From positions 10,765,496-10,829,495 of the forward strand of contig NC_091228.1 in the NCBI RefSeq assembly GCF_040958095.1: 64,000 nt of DNA. The letters run 5' to 3'. Positions 58,000 to 64,000 of this stretch are shown here, in pieces. The stretch comes from Procambarus clarkii (taxonomy: Eukaryota; Arthropoda; Malacostraca; Decapoda; Cambaridae). The notes beneath the pieces are model-generated. The model saw only the letters and a program-made list of their open reading frames with translations, ran no database searches and was not told where the DNA came from. Each line of letters starts with the position of its first letter. Positions within the stretch are counted from its first letter, which is position 1. The position numbers and the translations under genes are program-made.

Positions 58000-58365
58000 G
58001 TTCAATCTGAGAGGGCGTCCATGACATAAAATCCAAACAATATGCTTCCTCCATAGCAGCCAATATCACCAATGAGACTATCTCACACTACGACATGCAA
58101 TACAAGAGTGCACTGAAACTACACAGTATATACCTTCACCAATCGCCACCAATCACCCAACAACTTAACACTAACACTCTTACACCCCAGATAACAGTCC
58201 CACAGAACTCTCGACAAACTGCGGGCCTCCTCTTCACACTCGTGACTGGCACTGAATAACCAATAAAGTCACTGCTCCGACTCCTTTACATTTTCTTAAC
58301 ACGTCAAATCAAACCCATCCTTGAGACTGTCTCAACAGTCCAATAAGTCGAAGGTTTGGAAAGCA
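58000..58365. other. Spacer, no gene seen
   Basis: No gene or repeat that I can support. Confidence 0.4.
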
Positions 58366-58641
58366 GGGGGGGCTAGGTTCACGAAGCAGTTAAGCAAGCA
58401 AGCACTTACGAACCTGTACATCTTTTTCTCAATCTTTGGAGGCTTTGTTTACAATTATTAAAAAGATAATGAGCTCCGAAGCACCAGGGGCTGTTTATAA
58501 CAATAGCAACAGTTGATTGGGAAGTTTTCATGCTTGTAAACTGTTTAATATATGTAACAAAAGCCGTCAAAGATTGAGAAAAGATAAGTAAGTACTTATC
58601 GTTCATAAGTACTTGCGTAACTGCTTTGTGAATCTGGCCCC
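58366..58641. mobile_element. MITE with ~80-bp inverted ends
   Basis: GGCTAGGTTCACGAAGCAGT at the left pairs with ACTGCTTTGTGAATCTGGCC at the right; internal CTCAATCTTTGG / CAAAGATTGAG also pair. 276 bp, no coding capacity, no clear target duplication. Confidence 0.8.
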
Positions 58642-59157
58642 AGAAGTCTCCACAGTCATCTCTAATCATAAATTTATGAACAAAACACGACATGGAACTC
58701 GAGCGTCAATAAAATTTTTAGAACACATTGAGGGTGTAAAAAAAAAATACAAATTATAAGGTGTGGGGTGGGGGGTCCAAGAGCTAGATCTCGCCAGATG
58801 CCTCGGTAGACACTGACAGGTAAGCACTGATAGCTTTTCCAAGTACATAATTTTTGTCTTATTAATTAAGGCATTTTATCTTCCAATGTTTAAACATTAA
58901 AAACATTTAGCAATTCATAATGATTTGACTTCTTGCTGACAGGAAGTCAGAAATTTTTAATTGTTGAAAGAATCACTAAGTGATGGTTTACCAGCTGATT
59001 GACCGCATGTTGAAAATTATGCTTTTCTCAAGAAAAATATTGCTTGCTTTAAATACTCGTGTCCAGGGTTTTAATCCCCGACAGGCTCCGATAATTTTCA
59101 ATGGGAATATTTCATTCTAAAAAGATTTAAATAACGTAACTAAACTCAAATATCCAC
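58642..59157. other. Spacer upstream of tRNA-Pro
   Basis: AT-rich, no gene or repeat that I can support. Confidence 0.4.
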
Positions 59158-59229
59158 GGCCTGTTGGTCTAGTGGTATGATTCCTGCTTTGGGTGCAGGA
59201 GGTCCCGGGTTCAACTCCCGGACAGGCCC
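59158..59229 (+). tRNA. tRNA-Pro (anticodon TGG)
   Basis: A 72-nt cloverleaf. The acceptor stem GGCCTGT/ACAGGCC is perfect over 7 pairs. D-arm TTGGTCTAGTGGTATGA contains the A box. The anticodon stem CCTGC/GCAGG encloses TTTGGGT with anticodon TGG at 59,190-59,192. The T-arm CCCGGGTTCAACTCCCGG contains the B box. A short T-run follows at about 59,234. All invariant positions are kept, so it is likely functional; it decodes proline CCN codons (mainly CCA). Confidence 0.92.
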
Positions 59230-59451
59230 TCAATATTTTCCTTCCCGAGCAAGTTAATTATACTGTAAAATTAATTGTTTACATTTTACCAACATTAAGA
59301 AATGCACTATTAAACATAGGAGACATCATAAGACTTAATTTTAAGAAGTAAATCAGTATGATAGTTACATGTTAAATGATATGCAACTAATTCTAGAATA
59401 TAGTGAATGAAATTTGCACAGCCTCAACATTTACATAAACAGAATCAGGGT

Positions 59452-60640
59452 ACTAGCGTTGGTACTGAGGGTACTGGTGGTGGTGGTACTGAGGGTACTG
59501 GTGGTGGTACTGAGGGTACTGGTGGTGGTACTGAGGGTACTGGTGGTGGTACTGAGGGTACTGGTGGTGGTACTGAGGGTACTGGTGTTGGTACTGAGGG
59601 TACTGGTGGTGGTACTGAGGGTACTGGTGTTGGTACTGAGGGTACTGGTGGTGGTACTGGTGGTGGTACCTAGGGTACTGGTGTTGGTACTGAGGGTACT
59701 GGTGGTGGTACTGAGGGTACTGGTGTTGGTACTGAGGGTACTGGTGGTGGTACTGAGGGTACTGGTGGTGGTACTGAGTGGTACTGGTGGTTGTTCTGAG
59801 GGTACTGGTGGTAGTGGTACTGAGAGTACTGGTGGTGGTACTGAAGGTATTGGTGGTGGTACTGAGGGTACTGGTGGTGGTACTGAGGGTACTGGTAGCG
59901 AAACTGAGGGTACTAGTGGTGGTGGTACTGAGGGTACTTGTGGTGGTACTGAGGGTACTGGTGGTGGTACTGAGGGTACTGGTGGTAGTGGTACTGAGGG
60001 TACTGGTGGTAGTGGTACTGAGGGTACTTGTGGTGGTACTGAGGGAACTGTCAGTGGAACTGAGGGTACTGGTGGTAGCGGTACTGAGGGTACTGGTGGT
60101 CGTACTGAGGGTACTGGTGGTGGTACTGAGGGTACTGGTGGTGGTACTGAGGGTACTGGTGGTTGTTCTGAGGGTACTGGTGGTAGTGGTACTGAGGGTA
60201 CTGGTGGTGGTACTGAGGGTACTGGTGGTGGTACTGAGGGTACTGGTGGTGGTACTGAGGGTACTGGTGGTGGTACTGAGGGTACTGGTGGTGGTACTGA
60301 GGGTACTGGTGGTGGAACTGAGGGTACTGGTGGTGGTACTGAGGGTACTGGTGGTGGTACTGAGGGTACTGGTGGTGGTACTGAGGGTTCTGGTGGTGGT
60401 ACTGAGGGTACTGGTGGTGGAACTGAGGGTACTGGTGGTGATACTGAGGGTACTGGTGGTGATACTGAGGGTACTGGTGGTGGTACTGAGGGTACTGGTG
60501 GTGGTACTGAGGGTACTGGTGGTGGTACTGAGGGTACTGGTGGTGGTACTGAGGGTACTGTTGGTTGTACCGAGGATACTGTTGATTGTTCTGAGCGTAC
60601 TGGTGGTGGTACTGAGGGTACTGGTGATGGTACAGAGGAT
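59452..60640. repeat. 21-bp minisatellite, about 55 units
   Basis: The unit GGTACTGAGGGTACTGGTGG plus T, with variants (GTTGGTACT, 24-bp units with an extra GGT). The 3n unit length keeps frames open on both strands for over 450 codons (GTEGTGG heptads in one frame); I regard these as artefacts. The array ends where the 3' end of the minus-strand LINE begins. Confidence 0.93.
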
Positions 60641-60669
60641 ACCTGGTTGATGGGGTTCTGGGAGTTCTT

Positions 60670-61251
60670 CTACTCCCCAAGCCCGGCCCGAGGCCAGGCT
60701 AGACTTGTGAGAGTTTGGTCCACCAGGCTGTTGCTTGGAGCGGCCCGCAGGACCACATACCCTCCACAGCCCGGCTGATCCGGAACTTCTCTTAGAAAAC
60801 AATCCAGTTTTCTCTTGAAGATGTCCACGGTTGTTCCGGCAATATTTCTTATAGTCGCTGGGAGGACGTTGAACAACCACAGACCTCTGATGTTTATACA
60901 GTGCTCTCTGATTGTGCCTATTTCACCTCTGCTCTTTACTGGTTCAATCTTGCATTTTCTTCCATATCGTTCACTCCAGTACGTTGTTATTTTACTGTTT
61001 AGATTTAGGACCTGGCTCTCCAGTATTTTGCATGTGTATATTATTTGGTATCTCTCTCGTCTTCTTTCTAGAGAGTACATTTGGAGAGCTTTGAGACGAT
61101 CCCAATAATTCAGGTGTTTTATCTCGTCTATGCGTGCCGTATATGTTCTCTGTATTCCCTCTATTTCAGCAATCTCTCCTGCTCTGATGGGGGGAAGTGA
61201 GTACTGAACAGTACTCGAGACGGGACAACACAAGTGACTTGAAGAGTACAA
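60670..61251 (-). pseudogene. LINE D copy 2 C-terminal domain
   Basis: The frame contains EIAEIEGIQRTYTARIDEIK, HLNYWDRLKALQMYSLERRR and RGLWLFNVLPATIRNIAG, ending with DQPGCGGYVVLRAAPSNSLV. These are RT C-terminal blocks. It overlaps the upstream RT frame by about 85 bp in a different register. Confidence 0.8.
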
Positions 61252-61609
61252 CCATTGTGATGGGATCCCTGGATTTGAAAGTTCTCGTAATCCATCCGAT
61301 CATTTTTCTGGCTGACGCGATATTTGCTTGGTTATGCTCCCTAAACGTTAGATCGTCGGACATCATTATTCCCAAATCCTTGACATGCTGTTTTTCTACT
61401 ATGGGAAGATTTGATTGTGTTTTGTACCCTGTATTATGTTTCAGATCCTTATTTTTTCCGTACCTGAGTACCTGAAATTTATCACTGTTAAACATGTTAT
61501 TTTCTGCTGCCCAATCGAAAACTTTGTTGACATCTGCTTGTAGTTTTTCAATGTCTTCAGCAGAGGTAATTTTCATGCTGATTTTTGTGTCATCTGCAAA
61601 GGACGACAC
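61166..61609 (-). pseudogene. LINE D copy 2 RT catalytic box and thumb
   Basis: SSFADDTKISMKI carries the intact FADD box, followed by WAAENNMFNSDKFQVLRYGK, VKDLGIMMSDDLTFREH and a KMIGWITRTFKSRDPITMVV block. The last block includes the intact insertion site that is interrupted in copy 1. Confidence 0.85.
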
Positions 61610-61719
61610 GAAGTTGTGACGTGTATTTTTGTCTATATCAGATATGAGAATAAGGAACAGTAGCGGTGCAAGGACTGTACCTTGAGGTACAGAGCTTTTA
61701 ACATCACTTGGACTCGATT

Positions 61720-62523
61720 TTATCTGACTGTTACTCTTTGTGTTCTGTTCGACAGGAAATTGAGTATCCAGCGTCCTACTTTTCCAGTTATTCCCATTGA
61801 CCTCATTTTGTGAGCTGTCACCCCATGGTCACATTTGTCGAACGCCTTTGCAAAGTCTGTGTATACAACATCTGCATTTTGCTTTTCTTCTAGGGCTTCT
61901 GTGATTTTGTCATAGTGGTTGAGTAACTGTGACAGACAGGATCTTCCCGCTCTAAATCCATGTTGTCCTGGATTGTGCAATTCATTGTTTTCCATAAAAC
62001 TAGAAATTTGATTCCTAATCACTCTTTCAAACACTTTTATTAAGTGTGATGTTAGTGCAACTGGCCTATAATTTTTTGCCAAGGCTTTACTACCCCCCTT
62101 GTGCAACGGAGCTATATCTGCAGATTTAAGTGCTGCTGGTATCTCCCCTGTATCCAGGCTCTTTCTCCATATTACGCTGAGTGCTCTCGCTACTGGTACT
62201 TTATATTTCTTTATGAATATTGAATTCCATGAGTCAGGCCCAGGAGCTGAGGGCATAGGCACATTGTCAATTTCTCTTTCAAAGTCTTCCGAGTTTGTGG
62301 TAATATCCGTTATATTATCTGCATCTTGAATGGCATTCATAAAGAAGCTGTCTGGGTCATCAACTTTCATGTTGTTTATTGGTGTGCTAAACATAGCCTC
62401 ATACTGGCTTCTTAGAATTTCACTAATCTCTTTGTTGTCCTCTGTGTACGTACCTTCATTTGTAAATAACGGTCCAATACTGGTCGAGGTTTTGGATTTT
62501 GTTTTTGCGTATGTGAAAAACAT
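61720..62523 (-). pseudogene. LINE D copy 2 RT N-terminal half
   Basis: Contains PSAPGPDSWNSIFIKKYKVP, IAPLHKGGSKALAKNYRPVA, LTSHLIKVFERVIRNQISSF, PGQHGFRAGRSCLSQLLNHY and VYTDFAKAFDKCDHGV (motif A). The frame is intact for 267 codons and then shifts before motif B. Confidence 0.85.
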
Positions 62524-63116
62524 TTCGGATTTTTCCTTATCTCTTGTATAGCTCTCCGTTCCAATTCCATTTCCTCACACTCATATGATTGCTTCAACGT
62601 TTGTTCTATTTCTTCGATCTCCCTGCTTAGGCTTATTTTCCTTGCTTGTGATAGTTGTGTCTGCCGAAGCATTTCCGTTATTTTTTCCCTTCTCCTGTAC
62701 AGTCGTCTGCGTTCTCTTTCTAGAGTGGTCCTCTTTCTGCCCCTCCTCACAGGTACGTGCTTCAAGCAGACCTTGTAAGCTTCAGCTGTCAGTTGAGCTA
62801 TTCCCTGTGTGGGAGTTTTGTCGCTTAAGACCGTCTCCCACTGAATGGTTGCAAGGTCTACATTTATTTTTTTCCCAGTCAATCTCTTAATGTTGAAATT
62901 GAATTGATTGAATATTCCTTTTCGCTTGTTGGGTATCTTAGACCTACTACCGTTATTTTTGCTAGTTCGCACTTCAATGAGCTTATGGTCTGAGTATGAA
63001 GTATCTGAGATTGTTATGTCTCTGATTAGTTCATCATTGTTTGTGAATAACAAGTCTAGTGTGTTTTCGTTCCCTAGTTGGTTCTGTAATCTGTTGATTG
63101 AGCGAGAATTTGTCAC
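62412..63116 (-). pseudogene. LINE D copy 2 endonuclease end and linker
   Basis: Begins with NTLDLLFTNNDELIRDITIS and DTSYSDHKLIEVRTS (the SDH block of the EEP domain), followed by a basic coiled linker rich in R, E and K (RRGRKRTTLERERRRLYRRR) that precedes the RT. Confidence 0.8.
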
Positions 63117-63640
63117 AGAATCTCAAAAGTTCTCTGACCTGTGGTTGGTTATTTCCCGGGTCATTCCCTGCTATGATATTTGTGTTTGCCATTCTCCATC
63201 TTAGACTCGGTAAATTGAAATCTCCAAGGAAGATAATATCTGGAGCTGGGTTTGCTAGGTTGTCAAGTATGTTCTCTATTTTGTGCATCTGCTCTGTGAA
63301 TTCCTCAACCGTTGTATCTGGCGGTTTATATATTAGAATAGTAATTAGGTTTAGTTTCTCTACCTTAATTCAAAGTACCTCTACCACCTCATTAGTTGAG
63401 TTTAGTAGTTCTGTGCATACCAGGTCCTCTTTAATATACAGACCTACTCCTCCATTTGACCTAGTTTTTCTATCACATCTATATAAATTATAATTTGGAA
63501 TCCAGATTTCACATCCATGTAATCTTTTGTATGAGTTTCCGTGAATGCCCCAAATATTGAGTATGACTCTAATAGGAGGCCATTTATGAACTTAACTTTA
63601 TTCCTTGACTTTGGCTTTAAACCTTGAATGTTTGCAAATA
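63034..63640 (-). pseudogene. LINE D copy 2 endonuclease N-terminal half
   Basis: FANIQGLKP near 63,620 and PAPDIIFLGDFNLPSLRWRM (63,288-63,034) are the opening and GDFN blocks. Intervening DNA has stops and frameshifts. Confidence 0.75.
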
Positions 63641-63660
63641 TGAATGATTGTCCATATTGT

Positions 63661-64000
63661 GTGTCACTTCTGAAGGTTTTGGTAGTTCTCCCTCCTCTCT
63701 ACCCTGACCCAGGGTGTGTTGTTGTGGCAATGGTTTGTCCAGTTTTGGAAGTAATACTGGGGAGTGTGGTAGTCTCTGTGTAGTTGGGGGGTGTAGTATG
63801 TGTGTGGGCTTGATGACGAACCGGAGTTCAGTCTTGGGCATTTTCCCCTCTCCGTCCGTACTCCTGCCACGTTTCTACCCGTCTGTTTCTCCCTCTGTTT
63901 CTCCCTGCCTCTAAAAAAATTTCAGGGCTATTATATTGGACTTCCTCTCTTATATAACGCTGTGTACCTCTGACGTGGAAATCGGGGCAATGAAGATCGT
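63661..64000. other. 5' flank of LINE D copy 2
   Basis: Short minus-strand frames rich in Pro and His (63,841-63,617) may be the linker upstream of the endonuclease. Nothing else is supportable. Confidence 0.35.

Larger units (their letters stand above)
60645..63660 (-). mobile_element. LINE D, copy 2 (minus strand, better preserved)
   Basis: Order on the minus strand: endonuclease (about 63,640-63,034), linker (63,116-62,412), RT (62,523-61,166) and C-terminus (61,251-60,670). It is collinear with the plus-strand copy at 19,740-22,960 but lacks the 191-bp insertion. The coding sequence is broken by frameshifts near 63,100, 62,450 and 61,660. Confidence 0.85.

Noticed and set aside
59414-60880. 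454- and 475-codon frames with Gly-Thr-Glu or Thr/Ser/Leu repeats (collagen- or mucin-like)
   Set aside because: They follow the 21-bp minisatellite, run on opposite strands and include LINE sequence at one end; no start context, signal peptide or splice structure.

Overview
The window is eukaryotic, repeat-dominated genomic DNA. It has GT-AG introns, many degraded non-LTR retrotransposons, tRNA-derived SINEs, foldback/MITE elements, minisatellites, and short CCTAA/TTAGG runs of the arthropod telomere type. The repeat mix fits an arthropod, most likely a decapod crustacean; that assignment is inference. I see no ordinary single-copy host protein gene. The only clean host-type gene is a tRNA-Pro(TGG) at 59,158-59,229.

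Layout. 1-540: 3' end of a retroelement ORF with a short A-tract. 1.48-2.5 kb: minisatellites. 2.6-3.0 kb: foldback element. 3.9-7.3 kb and 7.4-13.5 kb: two jockey/I-group LINEs on the minus strand. 15.1-19.1 kb: CR1-like LINE (+). 19.7-23.0 kb: another LINE (+) carrying a small insertion with an 11-bp target duplication. 23.4-24.0 and 26.8-28.9 kb: LINE fragments (-). 30-33.1 kb and 34.2-35.2 kb: microsatellites and two satellite arrays. 35.3-37.6 kb: second copy of the 7.4-13.5 kb LINE family. 37,654-53,321: a giant palindromic DNA transposon. 53.3-59.2 kb: SINEs, nested repeats, MITE, tRNA. 59.45-60.64 kb: 21-bp minisatellite abutting the 3' end of a minus-strand LINE at 60.6-63.7 kb.

The main discovery is the 15,668-bp element at 37,654-53,321. 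It is flanked by a 6-bp target-site duplication (CTTCAG), has Polinton/Maverick-like ends, and consists of two ~7.6-kb inverted arms around a 392-bp unique centre. Each arm carries a 42-bp repeat array with a terminal hairpin, three TGACGTCA palindromes, a protein-primed family-B DNA polymerase gene split into four exons by three phase-1 introns, a 37-bp minisatellite, and a packaging-type (A32/FtsK-HerA) ATPase. The left arm reads as intact. The right polymerase copy has a 2-bp deletion and a motif-A substitution, and the right ATPase is cut at the junction. No integrase, protease or capsid gene is visible. The unique centre holds the end of the left ATPase and a TATA-bearing promoter leading into the stump of a third gene. 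The arrangement looks like a snap-back (inverted-duplicated) derivative of a Polinton-like replicon that inserted as one unit, by inference with an integrase supplied in trans.
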